Source: Cloeon dipterum (Eukaryota > Arthropoda > Insecta > Ephemeroptera > Baetidae). From it: a DNA stretch of 64,000 nucleotides. The notes under the pieces are model-generated. The model searched no databases, was not told the origin of the DNA, and saw only the letters and a program-made list of their open reading frames with translations. Of this stretch, positions 48,548-57,113 are shown piece by piece (position 1 is the stretch's first letter; the number at the start of each line of letters is the position of its first letter). The position numbers and the translations under genes are program-made. The stretch spans positions 24,542,501 to 24,606,500 of the forward strand of contig NC_088787.1 in assembly GCF_949628265.1 (NCBI RefSeq), read 5' to 3'.

Positions 48548-49393
48548 GAGCAGTTATTCGCGAGATTGGAGGTCAATTGGACGCGATTTTTCAGCGTAGA
48601 AATTTTTAGGTTGCAGTTATATTTGCTTAAAGTGCTTGTTAATAGATGGTGAAATTCCAAATTTGAAGCTCGGGAATGGGGGCGTTCCCTATTTTTTCGG
48701 TATCTCAAAAATACCCGAAAAACGAATTGTGTTAATGAATTCTAAACTGCAACTCTTGACTGCATTGAGGTATCACCTTGAAATTTTCACTACCCAACCT
48801 AGTTTTTGATCCTGAACAACTTTTCCATTTACAAAAAATTCGCAGGTCGAAGGTCAAGGTCACCTTTTGCGACCTTTTTTTGAAAATTCAAAATTAAGGG
48901 ATGATAGCCCCCTACGATTTTTTTGGGGTTCAGGGCTGAAATGTAGCCCGTGAAATTCTGCAAAAGCACACCAAGTTTCATAGGTGCAATCGCGAAACTT
49001 TTGCTGCAATTCGAATTTGAAGTTTGAAAACCTGCTCGAGGCCGCTTTACCGCGCGTGGACTTTGAGCAGCGAGTTCACCTCTTGTTCTTCAAGTTGATT
49101 TTTTTCGCATTTCACTTGCTTAGAAACACCAATGGGGCCTAGGGTAGACCAAGGAAGGTCAGATTCGACCTTCAGGGTCTGTCCCTGACGTGACCCTGAG
49201 ATCCGAAATATCGAAAATTTCCAATTTCATCGAACTTGGTGTCCTTTAATAGGTTTTCACCGATGTACAGCTCAAATATACAGCCAAAACTGCCGAATGA
49301 CAATCCTGAAACCGGTTCTTGAAATAATTGTGGTAGCCATTAATACAGACGTCATGTGTGAAATGGTCAAAATTTTGAAATTTTTAATTTATG
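48548..49393 (+). repeat. Left arm of foldback element 2
   Basis: Inverted copy of 49673-50514. It starts GAGCAGTTATTCGCGAG and carries an AGGTCG/AGGTCA/AGGTCA array at 48844-48862. Confidence 0.85.
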
Positions 49394-49672
49394 AAAAGTT
49401 ACTTCTTATTTGCACATATGAAGTATAATATGTGCTGATAATAAAGGATCTTATTCTTCATACTATGAAAAAATGTTATTAAATGCAATAACAAATAATC
49501 TACTTTTAAAAACTAAAAAAAATTAATTCCTTACTTTTTTAAGTAAAAATTTTAAACATGTACTTTTTTTGTTATTGCTCTAAATAAATATTTGTTAACT
49601 TTGTAAAAAAAACGATCGGTTTTTTTAAAACTCAATATAAACTTCGTGTGTACAAAACAGAAGAATCATATC

Positions 49673-50514
49673 ATAAATTTAAGATTTCAAAATTTAACCA
49701 TTTTTGACGTCTGGATTTTTGGCGCGTACCCCAAATATTTCAAGAACCGGTTTCAGGATTGTAATTCGGCAATTCTGGCTGTTTATTTGAGCTGTACATC
49801 GGTGAAAACCTATTAAAGGACACCAAGTTCGATGAAATTGGAAATTTTCGATATTTCGGATCTCAGGGTCACGTCAGGGACAGACCCTGAAGGTCGAATC
49901 TGACCTTCCTTGGTCTACCCTAGGCCCCATTGGTGTTTCTAAGCAAGTGAAATGCGAAAAAAATCAACTTGAAGAACAAGAGGTGAACTCGCTGCTCAAA
50001 GTCCACGCGCGGTAAAGCGGCCTCGAGCAGGTTTTCAAACTTCAAATTCGAATTGCAGCAAAAGTTTCGCGATTGCACCTATGAAACTTGGTGTGCTTTT
50101 GCAGAATTTCACGGGCTACATTTCAGCCCTGAACCCCAAAAAAATCGTAGGGGGCTATCATCCCTTAATTTTGAATTTTCAAAAATAGGTCGCAAAAGGT
50201 GACCTTGACCTTCGACCTGCGAATTTTTTGTAAATGGAAAAGTTGTTCAGGATCAAAAACTAGGTTGGGTAGTGAAAATTTCAAGGTGATACCTCAATGC
50301 AGTCAAGAGTTGCAGTTTAGAATTCATTAACACAATTCGTTTTTCGGGTATTTTTGAGATACCGAAAAAATAGGGAACGCCCCCATTCCCGAGCTTCAAA
50401 TTTGGAATTTCACCATCTATTAACAAGCACTTTAAGCAAATATAACTGCAACCTAAAAATTTCTACGCTGAAAAATCGCGTCCAATTGACCTCCAATCTC
50501 GCGAATAACTGCTC
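49673..50514 (-). repeat. Right arm of foldback element 2
   Basis: Inverted copy of 48548-49393. It ends CTCGCGAATAACTGCTC and carries the reverse-orientation half-site array at 50200-50218. Confidence 0.85.
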
Positions 50515-51225
50515 AGGGATTTTTCAAAAACATCAAAATCAGTATTAGAGCCACTGGTTCCACCAAGAGTCAGAAAATTTTAACTCTCTGCATATAATTT
50601 CTGAAATTTCAAACTCTTTTCAAGCGAAAATTGACTATTTTCGGGTTAAATTCGGGAAAATGCGGAAAAACCCAAGCTGGTGGGTTTTTCCAGCCGGTTT
50701 TTTGCGCAAAAAACCAGTGGTGCATTTTGCGCATTGCAAAATTGGCGAACCCTGCTCTCAACACATACACGCCAAGTTTTATGCAGTAGGCGTGGCTTAA
50801 TTCCCGCATGACTACATCGTGTTGCGCAGGTCAAAATTAACACATCATGCCCAGTGCACAAACGCTGCGAACGCAGAAGACCTAACTTTCGATGTTATTC
50901 TGGGGAAGTACCAAGATACGTCACCTTCACCTACCTAGTCCCTAAATTTCTAAATTACAGGAGGATCGGCGACCGGCATATGGATGGACGGGTGTAGCTT
51001 ATTGATATACGCGTATGTATGGTATTATTTATTTTTATCTATGTACATAATGTAAGGAATTGCCAAAACAAATTGTATCTATGTATGTATTATCTTATCA
51101 ATTTAATGAACATTATTCCTCCTAATCTGACTATATTGACCTTAATGAATGTGGAGTGCTTTTTTTGTGTTTTGTTCTCTGATACGGTAGACGTGAGAGT
51201 AGTATATAGATTAAAGTATTAAGGT

Positions 51226-51344
51226 TATGGGGGACTCGCACTTTTCGCCCAACACTCACATTCTCGCTAGGATAGGGCATTACATTGATTCTTCCCATCA
51301 AAAAACGAGAAGTGTGAGTGAGCGGAAAGTGTGAGTCCCGCATA
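51226..51344. mobile_element. MITE copy 1, TA-flanked, 119 bp
   Basis: The ends TATGGGGGACTCGCACTTTT and (inverted) TATGCGGGACTCACACTTTC form imperfect terminal inverted repeats of about 35 bp, bounded by TA. A related copy lies at 54359-54469. A TA target and such short length suggest a Tc1/mariner-type non-autonomous element. The class is inference. Confidence 0.7.
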
Positions 51345-51540
51345 TGTATATGTAATACATAAGGACAGGAAAGTGTGATTGGCCAAAATTAGAATTTATT
51401 GTATGTGAGCAGACTTAAAATTTGTAGTTCCTAATGATAATTTCTGCATTTTAAGCGGATTAAGCGCAGTGGTTCACTAAATGTACTATCATACATTATA
51501 CATAATAATTATTAATTATCATTAATATTTTCAGGACTGT

Positions 51541-51548
51541 TATAAATA
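51541..51548 (+). promoter_or_regulatory. Candidate TATA box of gene A
   Basis: TATAAATA lies 45 bp upstream of the start codon at 51593. The spacing would leave a 5' UTR of only about 15-20 nt, so this is tentative. Confidence 0.3.
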
Positions 51549-51592
51549 TTCTGTGTCCTTTCCTGGTACTTCCTGGTCCCTGCTCTGGAAAG

Positions 51593-51623
51593 ATGGCAAC
51601 TAATAATTGCGAGAAAAATGATA
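51593..51623 (+). CDS. Gene A exon 1
   Basis: Start codon ATG and the sequence MATNNCEKND, then donor gtgagt, ending in phase 1. It is short and not conserved with gene B, so it is the least certain exon of the gene. Confidence 0.6.
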
Positions 51624-54210
51624 GTGAGTTCATATGGTTGTTTATTATTATTTTTGTTGGCTTAAATTTTCACAAAAATTCTTTTGATACTTTTTCATGT
51701 TGATTGGTAAGAAAGTTTTCAAAAACCTCTATCTCAAGAAGCAGAATCAAGCAGAATGTTTGCCCTTGTAGGCCCCCAATTATATAATACAACTGCAGAC
51801 CTGCTCCTCCGATTCTCAAACCTGTAATATGGAAATTTCCATGCAATCGTGACATCATCAAAATTATGCTCTTAAAAGCTTTTTGGCGTGGAACAAAAAG
51901 AGCAACGATGTAAAAAAAATTGAAATTAGCGCTGTTCAATTTTTCCTATATTGATGTTCTGATTTAATTACAAAATGTAATTTGACCTATCAAAATTAAT
52001 TTGAGTACATACATATAAATTTGGTAAAGGTATAGTTTCTGCCAGTTACATAACTCGCCAGTTCTTATGAGAATCCCATGTTAAATTAGGGGTGGCGAAA
52101 ACTGACTTTTCCATACATAATAGTAAAACACATTTCATCACTAAAAAGTTAGATTTTAAATTCCAGCCACGTCTAACAGTGAGAGCAAGACCTGGTGGGG
52201 CTATGCTAGTGGAGTTTCTGGGGCCATGTATGCCCCAGTCAAGTGAGAAAAGATATATTTATATTATCGATATGTATCATAGTTACAGCATTCTTCTCTT
52301 CCTTTTTCAGGTATGTGCTGCTTCGGGGCAGAGACCTTTCTAAGTCAACTGTGTTTGGCGTGAAGGACAGAGTGCATGGCTGGGTTTTCAGGATTGACAA
52401 TCCCCACAAGGGCACTGACTTCAATCACATGAACGTGAGGCATAGGTTCACCCAGAGACCTGACCCGCACACCAGGCTGCCTCCAGGCACCACCGTCCTT
52501 GGCAAGGCAGTCACCAGCTTCACGGATATTGCTGGTCCAGTTCTTTTCACCGCTGCTGTTGTGCATGACACTACCAAGTAAGATTGCATATTTCATGCTA
52601 AATTTTCCATTTTAAATTTAAAATCACATTAATAAAATTCACATTCACAAAATAATTATTTTTTATCCATTGTGCATGAATAAAGGGAATAAAATTATTT
52701 TTTTAAAACAAGCATTCACAGTGTTGCAAAAAACCCGCATTTTAAAAAAATGCAGTGCAGTGGTAAAATTAGTTTTTTTTTTTCAGTTTTACCAGTTCCT
52801 TGCAGGCAATATTGTCACGTTATTTTTCAATAATTTACTAATTATTAGCATATAACCTTGACTTGAAAAATTGTCAGCGGAAATTTTTTGGAGAAATCGA
52901 GGCAGCAAAATGGAAATTTAAAAGAAAATATCTGCACAGTGGAGGAAATTTGGAGCACTCCGACCAAAATTTTAAATTTTAACTGAAGAAAAATAGAATA
53001 AATTCGTTTCTTGCAATTCTTGCGCAAGAAATAGGTAAAAATTGAGTGGTGAAATGAACCGGGCGGTAAGCAAATGCAACCCTGAGCATTCATCTTACTA
53101 AAATCAATTTTTTTACTTCCTTGCAACTTCCTTTTATTCTACTGGTGGTTATACATTGTTAATTAGCTATCCAATAAAAGTCATTTATCCAAATGCTTAC
53201 TTTTTGTTAAGACTATTTAAAACATAATTAAACTTCTTTGTTCAAACTGAGGAGTGGGGATATGCTTATTTAGCTTTTTTGAAATTGAGTTCCTCAATAT
53301 TCTGTAAATCATTTCTCATTCCAAATTTTTCAGCTTGAAAGTAAACCACAATTTCTAAGATAATAATCTAATGTGGTAGGATCGGAAAGGCAGCATACAA
53401 TGATCTAAAGGAGCACCAAACTCTTGGATCAGAGACTGCCAAAAGTACTGCCTCCGTGGCAGCTGTTTGGACTGGTGGATTTGCTGGCGGCTATATTGGG
53501 TCTAAGCTGGGATACTTTGCTGGTGCGTTGAAATTTTGTTATCTGTTTGCCATTTATTCTTGCCACTTGGTTCATGATGTCGTAGAAGCATCTTTATAAC
53601 ATGATACGTGATATACTTTCTAACAATCTGATAGTTAAAAATACATTTCCACTGCTTTGAGACTAATCCTGTGATATTAGAAGCCTTAATTTCAAATTCT
53701 TACAGGAGGATTGATTGGTTCCTGTCTTTGGGGAGTTGGGTTTGTGCCTGGCTCGGCCCTTGGCGCTGTTGTTGGCACATACCTTGGAGGAGCTGCAGCC
53801 GCTGGCAAAGCCCGGGAAGCTGCAGAAAATGCTGTGGATCACTACAAGTATGTGTGATTAAAACTGCTAGTCTGATCAACTATATTGATGGTTGTTCAAG
53901 CAGAGTAGCAGAAAACCAGCCTTCCTGGAATGGCGTGTACTCGGCCGTGTCGCAAAATAGTGCTTTCTTGTGGAATAACTCTCGTCAGTACGCAGCTGCT
54001 CTGTTTCCAGGACAAAGTCAAATCGTCAAAGCTGCTGCAGATAATTCAAAGTAAGAAAAAGTCCTGATTATTAGAGGAGTTAATTTATTATTTGGTGAGG
54101 ATAGGGTTGCAGAAAAGTGGACTTACTGGAACGCGCTGTCATCCAAAAGCATTTACTTGTGGAACACATGTCGACAGTACGCATCCTCTCGGACTACAGG
54201 ACAAAATTAA
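51593..54210 (+). CDS. Gene A: unrecognised glycine-rich membrane-associated protein (303 aa, 7 exons)
   Basis: I do not recognise this family. Seven exons (51593-51623, 52167-52242, 52310/52311-52577, 53380-53522, 53706-53847, 53904-54050, 54105-54210) join in frame to 303 residues. Residues 37-96 form a conserved domain shared with gene B, with SKSTVFG (46-52), WVFRIDNPH (60-68), NHMN (74-77), DPH (87-89) and LPPG (92-95). Residues 97-120 and about 150-205 are hydrophobic and glycine/alanine-rich (GGFAGGYIGSKLGYFAG; GVGFVPGSALGAVVG), resembling glycine-zipper membrane hairpins. There is no signal peptide. The last two exons are duplicated copies of one unit (VAE..W....S..S..LWN..RQYA). Start choice: the first ATG before a good donor and in phase. 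The acceptor at 53379 lacks a pyrimidine tract. Conserved His/Asp/Asn residues could form a binding or catalytic site, but that is speculation. Confidence 0.75.
52167..52242 (+). CDS. Gene A exon 2
   Basis: Acceptor aaattccag and donor gtgaga. It reads TTSNSESKTWWGYASGVSGA then MYAPV, ending in phase 2 like the equivalent exon of gene B (...AGLASAKYIPS). Confidence 0.75.
52311..52577 (+). CDS. Gene A exon 3 (conserved SKST/DNPH domain)
   Basis: Acceptor cctttttcag and donor gtaaga, 88 full codons. It holds the whole conserved domain, YVLLRGRDLSKSTVFG through DPHTRLPPGTTVLG, and a following hydrophobic stretch ITDIAGPVLFTAAVV-like. Phase 2 in and 2 out, as in gene B exon 3. Confidence 0.9.
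52578..53379 (+). other. Gene A intron 3 (0.8 kb)
   Basis: AT-rich intron. Nothing else was seen in it. Confidence 0.85.
53380..53522 (+). CDS. Gene A exon 4 (first glycine-rich segment)
   Basis: It reads IGKAAYNDLKEHQTLGSETA then KSTASVAAVWTGGFAGGYIG. It aligns along its full length with gene B exon 4 (IGKAVKNDLDEKNALGFKTA). The acceptor tgtggtag is poor, but homology fixes the boundary. It ends in phase 1. Confidence 0.88.
53706..53847 (+). CDS. Gene A exon 5 (second glycine-rich segment)
   Basis: Acceptor ttcttacag and donor gtatgt. It reads GLIGSCLWGVGFVPGSALGA then VVGTYLGGAAAAGKAREAA, ending in phase 2. Alternating small residues resemble glycine-zipper hairpins. It aligns with gene B exon 5. 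Confidence 0.88.
53904..54050 (+). CDS. Gene A exon 6 (first copy of C-terminal unit)
   Basis: Acceptor gttcaagcag and donor gtaaga. It reads VAENQPSWNGVYSAVSQNSA then FLWNNSRQYAAALFPGQSQ. It is repeated in the next exon and absent from gene B. Confidence 0.82.
54105..54210 (+). CDS. Gene A exon 7 (second copy of C-terminal unit, stop)
   Basis: Acceptor gaggatag. It reads VAEKWTYWNALSSKSIYLWN then TCRQYASSRTTGQN and TAA. It is an evident duplicate of exon 6 with the same entry phase, truncated by the stop. Confidence 0.78.
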
Positions 54211-54358
54211 ACTAAGATTAATGCTATTTAAGAGCAAGCTATGATTGATGATTGCCAGTGGGCTTTGTTCATCAAGAAGCAGGCTATAATTTGTCACTGA
54301 TGCTATTTTTGGTGTAAAAAAAGTTAATTCCAAAGGTGCTTGTTTGTGAACACTTAAT

Positions 54359-54469
54359 TATGGTGGCCCCACACTTTTCGCCAAATTGCGACTTTTCAGT
54401 AGCATATTGCATTCTTCCCATAGTGAGAATGAGAAGTGTAAAGTGAGCGGAAAGTGTTAGTCCACCATA
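54359..54469. mobile_element. MITE copy 2, TA-flanked, 111 bp
   Basis: The ends TATGGTGGCCCCACACTTTT and (inverted) TATGGTGGACTAACACTTTC are bounded by TA and related to copy 1 at 51226-51344. The internal segment ATTGCATTCTTCCCATAGTG corresponds to the copy 1 interior. Confidence 0.7.
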
Positions 54470-54581
54470 TTAAAATCTTAACAGAATCATAAATTAAGAA
54501 TTAAATTAGATTTATAGAAACTACTGACATGAGTGTTATATAAATAATGGTATTATAATAATATAATAATAATTTTAAGTA

Positions 54582-54587
54582 AATAAA
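54582..54587 (+). terminator. Candidate poly(A) signal of gene A
   Basis: AATAAA in AT-rich DNA 372 bp after the stop codon. Other AATAAA hexamers follow within 70 bp, so the exact site is uncertain. Confidence 0.35.
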
Positions 54588-55003
54588 TTCAATTATAATT
54601 ATTATTATTAATAAACATTTGATTTCTTTGAGCTCTGAAATTCTAAAAATAAAATGAGAAATGATATATATTTTTTTAAAAAGAGTTAATTTTTTATCCC
54701 ATGAGTGAAGCAGGAACGTTTCTTTGTTGAGATTAGTTATTTAAGAACTGAGCATAATTCACATTTTTGCATATTTATTCATTTTCAGTTACTTTGGCAA
54801 TCAAGTCTTTATCATTATTATCGCAGTGTTACTGACCTTATCTTGAAGAGAGTGGGAAATTCAGTGGGGCAATTTAGGGGAAAAACCAAAACAAGATGTG
54901 CTTAAGCACCAGCAGCTTTTATGCTTTTATAACAGTTATTGCTTTCCATGCACATGGATCATCACATAAAGTGCACACGGATTTTGTAAAAGAATAATTA
55001 GTC

Positions 55004-55109
55004 ATGGGTACTGTTATTACTGATGAAGACACTAAATTGGAAAGATGGGAGCTTTTCTTCCGGTGGATATCATTAAATCTTGAGCAAGGCAAACCTGTTG
55101 CATTTATCT
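55004..55109 (+). CDS. Gene B exon 1
   Basis: ATG start, reading MGTVITDEDTKLERWELFFR then WISLNLEQGKPVAFI. Donor gtaagt, ending in phase 1. It has no equivalent in gene A exon 1. Confidence 0.75.
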
Positions 55110-57091
55110 GTAAGTATGAAATATTATTACTAGTTTATTCTCATCTAGTCTTAATACAAGTATTATAGTACAAGTAAAATAGTCATTAACATCTTAAAGC
55201 AATATTTTTTGTGATTTGAATATATCGTGATTTTCCAAAGTATTGCTTGCCAGTTGGGTAATATTTGGCCAAAAATCTAATCTAAAGAATTATTTTGTAA
55301 ATGGTGAGATGTGCTCAAATTTGTCCTCTTTGTCCTAAAGATGCACCTGAAGGTCCTTATCGTAGAGGTGCTCCTTCAAGTTCTGGCGCTGGCAGTGCTC
55401 TAGCCGCAGGATTGGCTTCAGCAAAATATATACCTTCCAGGTGAAATTTTTCCTACTTGTACATAGGAGTGGTGATTGACAGTTGTTTTCCACTAGATAC
55501 CAACTTCTTGCTGGAAAGTTTCTGTCCAAATCAACTACCTTTGGTATTAGAGACGTGACCGCCGGACGCAAAGGCTGGATCTTCCGAGTTGACAACCCGC
55601 ACATTGGACAAGAAGTAAATCACCTCAACATCAACCCCAAATTCAGTGGTGTGAATGACCCACACATAGCTCTGCCACCAGGAACTGCCGCTGTTGGCAA
55701 CGCTGCCACCAAAGTCATTCGAGTTGCTGGCGCAGCTGCCATGGTAGCTGCAGTCGCTGTGGATTCATACAGGTACCGAAAGCTTTTGGAAACATATAAA
55801 ACGAAGATATTCAGAATGCGACGTTCTCAATTTTATAATATCTTATTTATATTTTTCTAATAATCACAAATATTCTCTCAATCTGTTTAGAATTGGCAAA
55901 GCTGTTAAAAACGACTTGGATGAAAAAAACGCACTTGGTTTCAAGACTGCAAAGACTTCAGCATCTGTTGCTTCAGGGTGGGGTGGAGGCATTACTGGTG
56001 CAGTAGTAGGCAATTCTTTGGGAGCAACTGTTGGTAATACTTTGAGTTTTAATTTAAATGTAATCCTGTCCCTACATTTGAATCTATTTTACTCAAGGAG
56101 GAGCAATCGGTGCCCTATTTGGAGGAGTAGCTGCTGTGCCTGGAGCGGCAATTGGATCTCTGGTTGGTGGTTTGCTGCTTGGTGTCACTGGAGGAGTGAC
56201 AGGGAGTTTGGCAGCTGAAGCTGTTGCTGAATCAATAAGGTGAATGAATTTAAGTTAAGGCATTATTCAGCATACAATTTATTGGCCCATATATGTACTA
56301 TTCAAATGAGACAATTGCGCTGAATGCAAGGTGATTCCTATTCAAAAAATTTTCTCTTCAATTAATCATGTTTTTGTCAAATTAATTGGTCACATATTAT
56401 CAAACCAATATGTAACACAAATAATTAATATGCAAAGAATATGTATCAAATAGTTACATAAAAAGATTCAACACTAGGCGGATTCCACATTGGAAAAAAT
56501 ACAAAAAAAAATACAATCTTGTTTCTTGTTTTCAATTCAACTACATAAAGTTTATCATTTTGCAGAGGAGGCGTACGCGGGGTCATTCGCGAAGCTGGCA
56601 AACGCTTGATTGTCATTGAGCAGTCGTTCACTCCTGAGACCAAAGACCACGAGGAACAATGGCTGAAGGTGCTCCAGGATACCGTCTTTCTGATACTGAA
56701 CGAGCGCAAGATGTGCGTCGCCACTTTTCAGCCTTTGGATGAAGTGTTTTCGCAGAGAATCTTGGATAGTCTGGAGCCTCATAACTACGTTGGCTTGGCC
56801 ATTGCTGAAGGCACCATGTCGCGGACCATTACCAACGAGGCCTGCAACACTCCGCAGTTCTTTTTCTCCGCCATGGCATTCACCTCATGCGATGTGCAGC
56901 TGGCAGAACTGGAAGAGCTGATTGGTTGCAGTGAAACAGACATTCCTGCAAGTATTGCAAACGAGTACATCTTCATGAACAGCTTTGGCACCAAACTTCT
57001 CTGGCTCAATCCAAGATCTGGAACTGCAGAGGCAATTCTGTTTCTAAATAAATATCTAAGCAAATGTTTGAAACTACCAGCTAAAAATTAG
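55004..57091 (+). CDS. Gene B: paralogue of gene A with a distinct C-terminal domain (430 aa, 6 exons)
   Basis: I do not recognise this family. Six exons (55004-55109, 55341-55440, 55497-55772, 55891-56033, 56098-56239, 56566-57091) join in frame to 430 residues. Residues 70-131 repeat the conserved domain of gene A: SKSTTFG (79-85), GWIFRVDNPH (95-104), NHLN (110-113), DPH (123-125), LPPG (128-131). Residues 135-155 are Ala/Val-rich, and residues 178-250 are a glycine-zipper-like hydrophobic region (GGGITGAVVGNSLGATVGG; GGVAAVPGAAIGSLVGGLLL). Residues 257-430, encoded by one exon, are a mixed alpha/beta-looking domain of unknown kind with no counterpart in gene A. There is no signal peptide. 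Four internal splice positions and phases equal those of gene A, which shows tandem duplication. A pore-forming or membrane-remodelling role is only a guess from composition. Confidence 0.82.
55341..55440 (+). CDS. Gene B exon 2
   Basis: Acceptor tgtcctaaag and donor gtgaaa. It reads APEGPYRRGAPSSSGAGSAL then AAGLASAKYIPS, ending in phase 2. Confidence 0.78.
55497..55772 (+). CDS. Gene B exon 3 (conserved SKST/DNPH domain)
   Basis: Acceptor tttccactag and donor gtaccg. It carries YQLLAGKFLSKSTTFGIRDV through DPHIALPPGTAAVGNAATKV and an Ala/Val-rich stretch. It is homologous over its length to gene A exon 3, with the same phases. Confidence 0.92.
55891..56033 (+). CDS. Gene B exon 4 (first glycine-rich segment)
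   Basis: Acceptor atctgtttag and donor gtaata. It reads IGKAVKNDLDEKNALGFKTA then KTSASVASGWGGGITGAVVG, ending in phase 1. Same length as gene A exon 4 (143 nt). Confidence 0.9.
56098..56239 (+). CDS. Gene B exon 5 (second glycine-rich segment)
   Basis: Acceptor ttactcaag and donor gtgaat. It reads GAIGALFGGVAAVPGAAIGS then LVGGLLLGVTGGVTGSLAAE, ending in phase 2. Same length as gene A exon 5 (142 nt). Confidence 0.9.
56566..57091 (+). CDS. Gene B exon 6 (unique C-terminal domain, stop)
   Basis: Acceptor catttt-gcag. It starts GGVRGVIREAGKRLIVIEQS and includes EEQWLKVLQDTVFLILNERK, MAFTSCDVQLAELEELIGCS and WLNPRSGTAEAILFLNKYLS, ending at TAG. Its 174 residues in one uninterrupted exon have GC-rich, coding-like third positions. 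No family was recognised. Confidence 0.9.
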
Positions 57092-57113
57092 GAAAGTTTT
57101 GTTGAAAACATGA

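Larger units (their letters stand above)
48394..50755. mobile_element. Foldback element 2 with 0.84-kb inverted arms
   Basis: Left arm about 48548-49393 and right arm about 49673-50514 are inverted copies with high identity, separated by an AT-rich spacer of about 280 bp. The outermost ends read CAGAGTTCGCAAAA and, inverted, CAGGGTTCGCCAAT, short terminal repeats reminiscent of hAT-type ends. The sequences between these ends and the arms (about 150 and 240 bp) are not copies of each other, so the element may be composite. No transposase frame and no convincing 8-bp target duplication were found (five of eight flanking bases agree if the ends are shifted by one). Confidence 0.75.
50756..51592. 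other. Intergenic DNA and putative promoter of gene A
   Basis: No gene was seen. It contains the first MITE copy (51226-51344), and TATAAATA at 51541-51548 lies 45 bp before the gene A start codon. An alternative reading is that the pyrimidine-poor ATTTTCAG just before it (to 51535) is an acceptor of a 5' UTR exon. Confidence 0.5.
54211..55003 (+). other. Gene A 3' UTR and A/B intergenic DNA
   Basis: It contains the second MITE copy (54359-54469), AATAAA hexamers at 54582-54587 and nearby, and AT-rich DNA. If the first good poly(A) signal is the one at 54582, the MITE lies inside the 3' UTR of gene A. Confidence 0.6.

Noticed and set aside
48514..50548. Two identical-looking small open frames (MRYRKNRERPHSR...) on opposite strands
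   Set aside because: They are mirror copies produced by the inverted arms of foldback element 2, not genes.
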